Positions 19,510 to 27,548 of a stretch of DNA of 64,000 bases are shown one piece after another. Position 1 is the stretch's first letter. Each line of letters begins with the position of its first letter. A program made the position numbers and the translations under genes. The stretch is from Paenibacillus prosopidis (GTDB lineage Bacteria; Bacillota; Bacilli; Paenibacillales; Paenibacillaceae), in contig NZ_QPJD01000016.1 of NCBI RefSeq assembly GCF_003337375.1, forward strand, positions 1-64,000. Direction: 5' to 3'. The notes under the pieces are model-generated. The model worked only from the letters and a program-made list of their open reading frames with translations, ran no database searches and was not told the DNA's origin.

Positions 19510-20979
19510 TTATGCCTTGCGCAGCCTTACGGCCATATATTGCCAACCCGGGAGCTCAATACGAAACGAACCCTCAAACGTTCCGGGAAGCTCCTGAATC
19601 GTCATGTTCCACGTATCGATCACGTCGACGCGATACTGAACGCCCGGGTTCATATGGAAATGACGGAAGCTCGGCCTATTAAAGCCGAAGTAATAGAGAT
19701 AATACTGCTCCGGAATACCCGCGCAGGGTAAGTCCCAGTCGGACTTCAACGGGTTCAGGCCTTCCGACAGTCCTTCCTCCAGAATGCACCTAAGGAAGCC
19801 GATCCGCTCGGGGCTGGTTCCGTGCAGCTTGCCGCCTTTCGACCACCACAGGATATCGTCGGGATGCAAATACGTTTCGCCGTGTCCGACATAGCCGCCG
19901 CGAATGGCACCCTCCCAGAAACGCCGAACCATCTCCTCGCCGGTAATATTGCCCCAGCCGTGGTCGATGTTGCCCTCATAAGCGCATTCGTCGATGACGA
20001 TCGGCTTTCGGTACTGCTCGCGCCATTCGTTCGTATTCTCCGCCGTACGATAAATATCGACCCGCTGAATGCTGCAGTGGGTGACCCAAGGCCTGCTATG
20101 ATCATAAAAGTCGTTGCAGTTATGGATCGAGAGCAAGTGGCGGTAAGGATCGTGGGAGTTTATGATCCCGGCGAAACGCTCCCAGTCCTCCGTCGTCTTG
20201 GCACGCATCAAATCATATTCGTTAGCGAGCGACCACCACACATTCCGGTAAGCGGACAGCCGGGCCGTAATATATTGCAAATAAAAGTCGTCCGCTTCTG
20301 CGGGCATCTCGGCGAAGCCCCATCGGTCATACGCATGGAACAAGATGAGATCGGCTTCGATGTCAAGCTGTCCTAGCTCTGCGATCTTCTGCTCAATATG
20401 CCGGAAGAATGTGGGGTTGAAGCGTGTAAAATCCCACCCCTCCCCCGGGGATCCTTCGTACGGATAATAGACAGGCTCATTCGTATTGAACTGATAAGAC
20501 TTCGGGAATACGCACATCCGCATTTTATTGAACGGTCCGTTGCTCAGCGTATCAAGCGTCTGCTCCTCCAACTCATCGCCCTGATGCGTCCATGCATAAC
20601 AGGTCGTGCCGACCGGAATATAGGGAGTGCCATCTTCGTAAGCAAAATGAAAGGTATGGCGCACCCGCACCGGTCCGTGGTTTTCCTTGCACGCCGGCGT
20701 ACAAACAAACGTCCCCTCGATGCCGTCGAGCGACTCGGCGTTACTCGAGGTACGGTACGCCCAGACGCCCTCCGCGTGCGGCATAAACCGAAGCCTGTAG
20801 ACGCCGTCGCCGTCATAGAAGCCCGTCACCCCCACCTGCTCCCCTCGGTCCGTATGGGTGAAATTCGCCTGCAAGGTGACATCGGCAAAAGGGTTTCCCT
20901 TGCGGGGGCCTTCGAGTCCGACCTCGAATATCCCCCATTTTTCGGCCTCTGCAGGCACCGATTGGATTGTCTTGATCAT
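19510..20979 (-). CDS. Intracellular DUF5060/DUF4038/DUF5605-type glycosidase
   Basis: 489 residues. An N-terminal beta-sandwich (DUF5060-like, WGIFEVGLEGPRKGNPFAD) is followed by an (alpha/beta)8 apiosidase-like barrel (GTPYIPVGTTCYAWTHQ; SLANEYDLM with a probable acid Glu; VIDECAYEG with a probable nucleophile Glu) and a small C-terminal DUF5605-like domain. No signal peptide, so it would act on imported oligosaccharides. The family is related to GH140-like barrels; the substrate is not established. ATG 20979 has AGGAGG upstream; the ATG at 21003 lacks one. A short, damaged piece of a relative lies at 22887-22972. Confidence 0.75.
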   Translation of the reverse strand: MIKTIQSVPAEAEKWGIFEVGLEGPRKGNPFADVTLQANFTHTDRGEQVGVTGFYDGDGVYRLRFMPHAEGVWAYRTSSNAESLDGIEGTFVCTPACKENHGPVRVRHTFHFAYEDGTPYIPVGTTCYAWTHQGDELEEQTLDTLSNGPFNKMRMCVFPKSYQFNTNEPVYYPYEGSPGEGWDFTRFNPTFFRHIEQKIAELGQLDIEADLILFHAYDRWGFAEMPAEADDFYLQYITARLSAYRNVWWSLANEYDLMRAKTTEDWERFAGIINSHDPYRHLLSIHNCNDFYDHSRPWVTHCSIQRVDIYRTAENTNEWREQYRKPIVIDECAYEGNIDHGWGNITGEEMVRRFWEGAIRGGYVGHGETYLHPDDILWWSKGGKLHGTSPERIGFLRCILEEGLSEGLNPLKSDWDLPCAGIPEQYYLYYFGFNRPSFRHFHMNPGVQYRVDVIDTWNMTIQELPGTFEGSFRIELPGWQYMAVRLRKA

Positions 20980-20999
20980 TATGTCCTTCCTCCTCTGAT

Positions 21000-21500
21000 T
21001 CAAATATCTGCCTGCGACTGAGGTCCATACTGCAATACGGGGCTTACGGACTGACGCCAGCCTGCGTAAAGCTTCTCTCGCCGACCCGGCTCTATCTGCG
21101 GCATATAAGAACGATAGGGTCGAGCCTGCGCTGCGATCTCTTCTGCGATGACCAGAAGCCGATGGCTAGCGCGCCTAAGTAGACGGAACCCATGGCGGAA
21201 AGTTCGGTTACCTCCGATTTCACCACCTGCCGCTCCAGCATGTCGGCCTGGGAATAGCATCAACACCGCGTTATCGGATGCTCCGCCGTCGGCATGAAGC
21301 TCTTGGAGCAGAATACACGAATCACGGAGCATCAGCTCTACGGCGTCCCGTACTTGATAGGCGATGCTCTCCAGCGCAGCACGCGCGATATGCGCCTTCC
21401 CGCTGTCTCTATTCATGCCCAAAATCGCCGCACGAGCAAAAGGATCCCACTAGGGCGCGCCCATTCCTACGAAAGCAGGTACTAGGTATAAGCCCTATGT
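21000..21500 (-). pseudogene. FGGY carbohydrate kinase (GlpK-like) C-terminal remnant
   Basis: The minus strand reads YLVPAFVGMGAP, a TAG, WDPFARAAILGMNRDSGKAHIARAALESIAYQVRD and LHADGGASDNAVLM, the C-terminal lobe of FGGY kinases (glycerol kinase form: APYWD...G..R.T..AHIARA.LES.AYQ). After ALM the frame shifts; the other frame gives ADMLERQVVKSEVTELSAMG. Later EKLYAGWRQSV is back in the first frame. The N-terminal half is gone. It sits between the glycosidase at 19510 and the LacI gene. Confidence 0.75.
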
Positions 21501-21517
21501 ACATGGAACCATCCTAA

Positions 21518-21760
21518 TTTTAGTTTTTTCACTAAAAAGAACTCCGCGCCACACTAAAAAATATTAGTAAATGACTAGCTCCGAGATGATGGTACCACTT
21601 AGAAATTTAGCCGTCAATACGTTGTTTAGCCTGTTGTTAATAAATATTTTGATTTAGCGGACTAAACTTTTAGTTTTTATATCTTTTAGTTTTTATATCT
21701 TTTTATACCCATTGCAATTATTCTCATGATTTTGTAAACTAAACTTACTAAACTAAAAGT
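21518..21760. promoter_or_regulatory. Cluster of ACTAAA/TTTAGT dyads upstream of LacI gene (candidate operators)
   Basis: Between the kinase remnant and the LacI gene lie several inverted repeats with the same arms: TTTTAGT...ACTAAAA (21518-21537), ACTAA...TTAGT (21553-21568), the palindrome ACTAAACTTTTAGT (21661-21674), and three overlapping ACTAAA half-sites at 21738-21760. A 16-nt AT-rich unit (TTTTAGTTTTTATATC) is repeated in tandem at 21669-21701. Such spaced dyads suit a LacI-family repressor controlling itself and a formerly divergent sugar gene (inference). Confidence 0.5.
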
Positions 21761-21786
21761 TAATCAGAAGCGGAGATGCCAAAATA

Positions 21787-22818
21787 ATGAATATCGAATA
21801 TATCGCAAAAAAAGCCGGCGTATCCAAATCGGCTGTTTCCTTCGCGTTAAACGGAAAACCAGGCATCAGTCAGGAAACGAGAGAACGCATCCTGACGATC
21901 GCCAAGCAGTACGGCTACACACCGAAATTCAAAGCGGCTGCCGAGACTCAGAACAAATTGCTCACATTCCTCGTATTCGCCAATTCGGGTATCGTGCTCG
22001 AGCAATATTATCAGCAGCCCTTTTTCCGGGAACTCATTCAATACATTGAGGAACGATGCCGGTCACTCGGCTATGCGCTGATTTTCACGACTGTGGATAT
22101 GGAGCACTATGAACGGGACATCCGTGCCGTGGCCGAGGAGAAACGAAGCAACGGCGTCATATTGCTGGGGACGAACCTCGGGGCCGCTCAACTGGCAGAT
22201 ATCGCCAAAATCATCGAGCCTCGGCTCGTCGTGCTCGATACGTACTTCGAGACGCTGCCGCTTCATTTTGTCGGGATCAACAACTTCATGGGGGCTTATC
22301 AGGCGGGAACGCATCTTTGCGAGCTAGGTCACGAGAGCTTTGGTTACATTGCGTCGAATGTAAGAATTCCGAATTTCGAGGAGCGCAGACGCGGGTTCCT
22401 AGAAGCGCTTAACGAGAACGGTCGCAGTATCGCCCCTGACAGTTTCTTCTCCGTATCGCCGACGATGCTGTCCTCGCAGGATGAGCTTAAGTCCCAAGTG
22501 AACGATTACATTCAGAGCGGCCGCACGCTGCCTTCCGCCCTGTTCTGCGAATGCGACTACATTGCAATCAGTGCCATGAAGACGTTAGCGGAGCTCGACA
22601 TTCGCGTGCCGGAAGAGGTCTCAATCGTCGGCTTCGACAACATTACGGAGGCGATGATCATTTCGCCCGAGCTCACGACCATTCATGTAGAGAAGGAAAG
22701 AATGGCAGTGACCGCGGTTGATCTTCTAGTCGAGTCCATCGAGCAGGGCTTGGAGATCAAGAGCAAAGTCAAGGTCGACACGCTCCTCATCAATCGGAAA
22801 TCGGTCACTTCTCGCTAA
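21787..22818 (+). CDS. LacI-family sugar-responsive transcriptional regulator
   Basis: 343 residues. The N-terminal helix-turn-helix (IEYIAKKAGVSKSAVSFALNG, residues 3-23) and hinge helix region are followed by a periplasmic-binding-type effector domain (VVLDTYF, GYIASN, FCECDYIAISAMKTL, VSIVGFDN). It likely represses sugar genes until its sugar binds. It is the only plus-strand gene between 16.9 and 23.1 kb and is flanked by kinase and glycosidase remnants. Its natural target may be partly lost; candidate operators lie in its own upstream region. Confidence 0.92.
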   Translation: MNIEYIAKKAGVSKSAVSFALNGKPGISQETRERILTIAKQYGYTPKFKAAAETQNKLLTFLVFANSGIVLEQYYQQPFFRELIQYIEERCRSLGYALIFTTVDMEHYERDIRAVAEEKRSNGVILLGTNLGAAQLADIAKIIEPRLVVLDTYFETLPLHFVGINNFMGAYQAGTHLCELGHESFGYIASNVRIPNFEERRRGFLEALNENGRSIAPDSFFSVSPTMLSSQDELKSQVNDYIQSGRTLPSALFCECDYIAISAMKTLAELDIRVPEEVSIVGFDNITEAMIISPELTTIHVEKERMAVTAVDLLVESIEQGLEIKSKVKVDTLLINRKSVTSR

Positions 22819-22828
22819 CATCCAAAAA

Positions 22829-22867
22829 AACAGAGCACTCCTCCCTTCGCGGGCAGAGTGCTCTGTT
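22829..22867 (+). terminator. Terminator of the LacI gene
   Basis: CAGAGCACTC pairs with GAGTGCTCTG around a 15-nt loop just after the stop codon. The preceding A-run gives a T-run for minus-strand transcripts as well. Confidence 0.7.
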
Positions 22868-22886
22868 CATTGGTCAGGCTATTCAT

Positions 22887-23063
22887 ATTCTTAATGCCGT
22901 ATATTAGAGTTGCCGGATGAACATAAGTCTCTCCAAGGCCCATGTATCCGCCGCTTAAGAAACCTTCCAAGATAAGCTTTGTCAAAATGACGATCCGAGC
23001 CCGGCTCCGGCCGGTATGTCCGCAACCGTGCGCCAGCCGGCGCTCGAGCGTCACTCTGGCTGC
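22887..23063 (-). pseudogene. Joined scraps of a GH95 enzyme and a DUF4038/5605 glycosidase
   Basis: One minus-strand frame reads ARVTLERRLAHGCGHTGRSR (compare [20 protein letters not shown] in the GH95 at 44441). It then runs directly into EGFLSGGYMGLGETYVHP (compare EGAIRGGYVGHGETYLHP in the glycosidase at 19510). Two unrelated gene pieces are therefore fused by deletion. Confidence 0.6.
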
Positions 23064-23123
23064 TTGCTGGAAAATAATATTGTGCGGGGCACCGGCGGCG
23101 GCAACGCTACTCGACCGCTTGTA

Positions 23124-24158
23124 CTGCCTACACTTTGGACCAATGCCAGTCAACAATATCTGGATTCCCTTAGCAGCACCATCGCCAGCCTGAACGATTC
23201 GAATATTATTACCACCATTCACTTCTATGGATTCTGGCCGTTCAGTGTAAACATTGCGGGCTACACCAAGTTTGAGACCAATACAATAAACGATATCACG
23301 ACTTCCCTAGATGCTGTCTACAATACATTCGTTGCCAAAGGAATTCCGGTTGTCGTCGGCGAATACGGACTCCTCGGCTACGGCCAAGGCGCAATCGAGC
23401 TCGGCGAGATGCTCAAATTCTACGAGTATTACCTCCAGTATGCCAAATCGAAAAACGTAACCAGTATGCTGTGGGACGACGGCGGGCAATTCAACCGCAG
23501 GACCTACCAGTGGGTTTATCCGGAGGTACACAATATCATCATGCAAAGCTTGACGAGCCGTTCGTCCACCGCAGACACGGACCTGATCTTCCTGAAGAGC
23601 GGCGCAACTGTTTCTGATGCATCCCTTGCGCTGAACTTGAACGGCAACAGCTTCGTCTCGCTTAAAAATGGCACGGCCACATTGAGATCCGGCAGAGACT
23701 ATACGCTGAGCGGCAGCACCTTGACCGTCAAGGCAAGCTATCTCTCCAAGTTCGCTTCAGGCGCGCTGGGCGAGAAAGCGGTATTGACCGCCACCTTCAA
23801 CTCGGGCGCCGCCTGGAAGATCCATGTGCGCTACTATAATACGCCGGTACAGCAAAATGCATCGGGCACCACCAGCGGCTTTGATATTCCCACAGCCTTT
23901 AACGGCGATCAGCTAGCCACGATGGAAGCCGTGTACGCTGCAGGCGGCAACGCCGGTCCGCAAAACTGGACTTCCTACAAGGAATTTGGTTGGTGCTTCA
24001 AACCCGACTATACTAACAATAAAATCACGTTGACCTCTAATTTCTTCAATGAAACGACTGACGGAACGGTGATCCTGACGTTCCACTTCTGGAGCGGGCA
24101 AACCGTCAAGTACACGATTGTAAAAAGCGGCACGAGCGTCACAGGCACTGCCCAGTAA
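23124..24158 (+). pseudogene. 5'-truncated GH5 endoglucanase/xyloglucanase with X2 and CBM46-like domains
   Basis: The reading frame contains the second half of a GH5 barrel (TTIHFYGFWPFS; VVVGEYG with the nucleophile Glu; MLWDDGGQFNR). An X2 Ig-like module follows (FLKSGATVSDASLALNLNGN...) and then a CBM46-like module (GFDIPTAFNGDQ...FHFWSGQTVKYTI). The signal peptide, the first part of the barrel and the acid/base NE motif are missing. Codons before about 23124 belong to the antisense GH95 scrap. The GH5-X2-CBM46 order is that of subfamily GH5_4 enzymes acting on beta-glucan and xyloglucan. Confidence 0.75.
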
Positions 24159-24167
24159 TATGGCAAG

Positions 24168-24210
24168 GCGTTCCGGCGGGGGATTTGCGTTCCCGTTGGA
24201 ACGCTTTTTT
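24168..24210 (+). terminator. Terminator of the GH5 remnant
   Basis: GCGTTCC and GGAACGC pair with further pairing inside (CGGGG/CCCG), followed by T6. Confidence 0.75.
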
Positions 24211-24353
24211 ACTGCTAAGGAATGTTTAGGTTCTTACAGCGTAAAGCAAAAAGAAGATCATTCCTTACGAGGCCAAGAAACCACCGATAAGCTTGAACAA
24301 GCGTCTCACGGCGGGGTTCACCATGTATTCAGTGGAGCACTTTCCAGTAATCC

Positions 24354-24386
24354 AACAAAACCGCCACATCATGTGACGGTTTTGTT
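24354..24386. terminator. Terminator between the GH5 remnant and the GH5 lipoprotein gene
   Basis: AACAAAACCG...CGGTTTTGTT with an inner CACA/TGTG pairing, five bases past the end of the minus-strand GH5 gene. It is symmetrical and can work on either strand. Confidence 0.75.
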
Positions 24387-24390
24387 AATT

Positions 24391-25518
24391 CTATCGTTTA
24401 ATAGCCATAAGCTGCTCATGCAGCACCTTATCATACATTTCGTATGTATATCGGTTGTAAATTACATTTGTAACATCCCATAAAACCGGGGTAATTCCTC
24501 GGGAATATGCGGCCTTGGCCACCGACGTAAGATAGAGCCGTATCATTTCTGGCGTCTTATTTTTTGTAGCTACACCAAACTCCCCCATGATAACGGGGAT
24601 GCCTTTGTCGATGAAATGTGTTTTCGCCTTATCCATAAGTTTGTTTAGCTCGACGAAGTCTTCATCCGTTCCCCATTCCGCACGCGCTTTTCCCCAGCTC
24701 ACATCCTCATCTATGATGGCGAATGTTGGAGGCGTGTAATAATGGATCGATACCGCACAGCGATTTTGGGGGTCGTTTGGCATCTTATACAGTTTATCAA
24801 CGGTCCTCTCGATGTCCGTTGTATAGCCGGCAATCAACAGGTGGCGTCGCTTATTGTTGCCTCCGGAACCACGCACAATATCTACAAATGTCTGATTGAT
24901 CTCATTCAGCAGCGTATAAGCTTTTTCTTTGTTGGTATCATCGGTACCGTAGACATTCCATAAATCAGGCCATACACCTTCCTCATTGAAAGACTCGAGC
25001 ATCAGATGATCGTCATAGTTTTTAAACGAATCCGCTACCTGCGTCCATATGCGTGTATATTTGGACATGGATTCTTCTTTTTCTGTCGGAAATTTCTCAA
25101 ACAAGCTGTCCGAGTGAATATTCAGAATAAAATACATACCGCTACCCAGCGCCCAATCCACAACTTCTTTTACCCGGGCCATATAATCAGGATTGATCGT
25201 GTAATCCTCGCCCATCATATTGGACCACGTTACGGGAATTCGAAGGACGCCAAAGCCTTCGTTTGCATAACCTTTAATCATTTCTTCCGTAATAATGGGA
25301 CTTCCCCAGGCAGTTTCATAACTTGTAACACTGTTGCCACTTATCCAGTCGCCTCTGGATTCAAACGTGTTGCCCAAATTAATGCCGATTCCCATTTCTT
25401 TGACAAGCTCCATTGTTGTGATCTCTCGCATTGGCGCGCCTTTTTCATCCTTGGAACAAGCCGCCAACATTGAAAGCGCTGTAATTAATAGGATGATTAA
25501 GATCGTTTTCTTTTTCAT
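24391..25518 (-). CDS. GH5 endo-beta-glucanase lipoprotein
   Basis: 375 residues. The lipobox LAAC places the lipid-carrying Cys at 21. A GH5 barrel follows: GINLGNTFE (45-53), VLRIPVTW, NIHSD (133-137), ESFNEEG with acid/base Glu179, SIHYYTPPTF, and VIMGEFG with nucleophile Glu313. NEE replaces the common NEP. The protein would be held on the outer face of the membrane and cut beta-1,4-glucan or xyloglucan chains near the importers. The divergent AraC gene at 25725 probably controls it. Confidence 0.88.
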   Translation of the reverse strand: MKKKTILIILLITALSMLAACSKDEKGAPMREITTMELVKEMGIGINLGNTFESRGDWISGNSVTSYETAWGSPIITEEMIKGYANEGFGVLRIPVTWSNMMGEDYTINPDYMARVKEVVDWALGSGMYFILNIHSDSLFEKFPTEKEESMSKYTRIWTQVADSFKNYDDHLMLESFNEEGVWPDLWNVYGTDDTNKEKAYTLLNEINQTFVDIVRGSGGNNKRRHLLIAGYTTDIERTVDKLYKMPNDPQNRCAVSIHYYTPPTFAIIDEDVSWGKARAEWGTDEDFVELNKLMDKAKTHFIDKGIPVIMGEFGVATKNKTPEMIRLYLTSVAKAAYSRGITPVLWDVTNVIYNRYTYEMYDKVLHEQLMAIKR

Positions 25519-25724
25519 TTGTACTCTCTCTTTCGAATCTTTTTTAAAAATTATAATATACGTCGTTAGTAAGCCCGATAGCTAAACGCGCATGATATGA
25601 TATCTTTTTCTGCAAATATATGAATTCAAAGTACCTATCATTGTTGCTTTTGACTAACTTCGTCATAGCGGAACGTGCAAATCGATGTTATGCTAAATAT
25701 ATAGTATGAAAGGAAGCAGTTTTC

Positions 25725-26516
25725 ATGGAATTACACGTGATCGGATATAATCATTCCCATGACAAAACCTTTGCGATCGATCGCCCAAACGGCATTGGCA
25801 GCAGTTGGATTCTATTATTAATCAAAACGCCTGCAGTCTTTATGCAAAACGGTAAAGAAGTGATCACGAAGGAAAATTCCTTTATTCTGTATACCAGCGA
25901 TGCTTCCCAGCATTATCGTACATATGGTGATAAGTACGTGGACGACTGGTTCTATTTCAGTGTAGACGACGATGATAAGGAATTTATCGGCAAACTTAAT
26001 ATCCCCTATAACACGGTTACGTGGTTAGGGGATATTTCTGAGATATCGTCAATTGTACAGAAAATGACTTATGAATTTTATACGGCGGGTCCTCACAGTA
26101 TAGATGCTATCAAGCATTATTTGAATATTTTCTTTATTAAGCTCAGCCGCAAACTTCATATGGGGCTTCACTTTCCTTCGGTAAAGGCTTCTGCAAAATA
26201 TGATTGTATGATTAACGTTCGCATCCGTATTCGCAGCAACCCTGTGTCAACCCCCTCTGTAAAAGAGTTGGCTAATGAACTATCCATGAGCTTGTCGAGT
26301 TTCCAGCACACCTACAAAAAAATGTTCGGCGTCAATGTTATGACCGACATTATTCATAGCCGCCTTCAGTATGCAAAAGCCGTGCTGGTAACAACAGATT
26401 TAACGCTGGACTCGATTGCTGCGCAAAGCGGATACAGCAATGCCTTCCATCTTATGAGACAATTTAAAGAGAAATTCGGGCTTACACCAACAGAATACAG
26501 GAAGCAGCACAAATGA
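25725..26516 (+). CDS. AraC-family transcriptional regulator
   Basis: 263 residues. An N-terminal cupin-like sensor (SSWILLLIKTPAVFMQNGKEV, HYRTYGDKYVDDWFYFSV) is followed by two C-terminal helix-turn-helix motifs (VKELANELSMSLSSFQHTYKKMFG; LDSIAAQSGYSNAFHLMRQFKEKFGLTPTEYRK). ATG 25725 follows AAAGGAAG. It is divergent from the GH5 lipoprotein gene over 206 bp, so it is likely that gene's sugar-responsive activator. Confidence 0.88.
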   Translation: MELHVIGYNHSHDKTFAIDRPNGIGSSWILLLIKTPAVFMQNGKEVITKENSFILYTSDASQHYRTYGDKYVDDWFYFSVDDDDKEFIGKLNIPYNTVTWLGDISEISSIVQKMTYEFYTAGPHSIDAIKHYLNIFFIKLSRKLHMGLHFPSVKASAKYDCMINVRIRIRSNPVSTPSVKELANELSMSLSSFQHTYKKMFGVNVMTDIIHSRLQYAKAVLVTTDLTLDSIAAQSGYSNAFHLMRQFKEKFGLTPTEYRKQHK

Positions 26517-26517
26517 A

Positions 26518-26545
26518 CCCCGTCAATTCGACGGGGCTTTGGTTT
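26518..26545 (+). terminator. Terminator of the AraC gene
   Basis: CCCCGTC AATT CGACGGGG stem followed by CTTTGGTTT, directly after the stop codon. Confidence 0.75.
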
Positions 26546-26595
26546 GATCCGATCCTGATCAATAATCCAAATTGGATTCAGCACCAAGCAACTGA

Positions 26596-26685
26596 TTACT
26601 CGCCCGGCTGGGCCAATTCAGCGATTTCCGAAGGCGAAAGCCCAGTGATCTGCGCGATCGAGTAGAGGCGACCAGGTTCGGCAAT
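26596..26685 (-). pseudogene. C-terminal scrap resembling an Rpn/PD-(D/E)XK transposase-associated nuclease
   Basis: The last 30 codons read GRLYSIAQITGLSPSEIAEL and end in TAA. This resembles the tail of recombination-promoting nucleases (family pattern IAQITGLS.EEI..L). Next to it, TTGACAAGAATAT occurs in direct and inverted copies (26690-26790), forming an imperfect hairpin that could be the edge of a mobile element. The stretch 26790-27040 holds nothing recognisable. Confidence 0.35.
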
Positions 26686-27039
26686 CGGGACATATTCTTG
26701 ACACAAGACTTTGACAAGAATATGTTCCGATAAAATAAAAAAACCGCGATGTACGCGGAAATTAATCGGTATATATTCTTGTCAACCGACACATTTGGAT
26801 ATAACGAATCTCTTTGCCATCAACAATAGCAACGAAAATTTCGGTGTCAGTATCGCGGATTAACGGGCAGTTTAATGCAATGAACTACAGACGGTCGCAA
26901 TCTATTTGTGATTGTAATTGTATGATGCGGAAATCTAAGATGTTTAGAGCATGACTTATGCCGTTCACTCCAAGACATGGAGATTTACCTATGAGTTCCA
27001 CTTGAGCGGACCGTACGCACCTTTACTTCAAGCTTCGGG

Positions 27040-27292
27040 AACGACTGCAAAACGTGCGGATTTTCAACTTATTCATGAAAAGCGCCAGATTAGACAATTC
27101 ATGGAATTCGTCCTTGTTCGCGAAGACTACGAGCGCACCAAGCCACACCCGGAACCATACTTGACCGGCCTAATGCGCTTCGGAGCTACCAAAGAAGAGA
27201 CCCTGGTTGTAGAGGATTCAAACAGAGGGTTGAACTCAGCCGTGGCGGCTGGTATCGACTGTGCTATTGTCCATAACGACTTCATAAAGTAG
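27040..27292 (+). pseudogene. C-terminal fragment of a HAD-family phosphatase
   Basis: The frame reads FVLVREDYERTKPHPEPYLTGL...TLVVEDSNRGLNSAVAAGIDC, the KP and VEDS..G..AA.AG motifs III and IV of HAD hydrolases (beta-phosphoglucomutase-like). The N-terminal DxD nucleophile motif is missing, so it cannot be active. Confidence 0.75.
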
Positions 27293-27369
27293 TTGCAATT
27301 CTTTTCCGTGTTAATATGCAACTGCTGGGGATCTTCGTGATAAGTATTATTTAAACCCGCATAAAGCAT
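27286..27369 (-). pseudogene. Start of a GH2 beta-galactosidase-like gene, truncated after about 28 codons
   Basis: It has its own AGGTGAG ribosome site and ATG, then NNTYHEDPQQLHINTEKNCNYF, similar to the first residues of some LacZ-type GH2 enzymes (N.Y.DPQ.LHV.TE.NR.Y.IP). It runs into a stop at the junction with the HAD fragment. The identification rests on a short motif. Confidence 0.4.
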
Positions 27370-27460
27370 AATTGCTCACCTCATAAGTATTTGGGGAATT
27401 TATTGATTCAACATCCCTTCAGGCATTTTCACAAGGCGTCCGGGATCCACTTCTTAATGA

Positions 27461-27506
27461 AAATGGACTGTTCTCCCCACATGAGAAGATAGAGAACAGT
27501 CCATTT
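27461..27506 (-). terminator. Terminator of the GH42 gene
   Basis: A perfect 15-bp stem (AAATGGACTGTTCTC / GAGAACAGTCCATTT) about 40 bp past the GH42 stop. Confidence 0.75.
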
Positions 27507-27548
27507 CCTTAGTCAAAAATGCTTAATTAAACCCTTCATTCAATAAAG

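Noticed and set aside
20398-21021. Plus-strand frame of about 207 codons
   Set aside because: Antisense to the DUF5060/4038 glycosidase in a GC-rich stretch; no start signal and Arg-rich composition typical of shadow frames.
21669-21701. Tandem repeat that might be the start of a CRISPR array
   Set aside because: Only two AT-rich units without unique spacers; no cas genes anywhere in the window.
24216-24353. Minus-strand frame ending VNPAVRRLFKLIGGFLAS before TAA
   Set aside because: Too short and without a recognisable family; it could be chance or a scrap of a mobile element.
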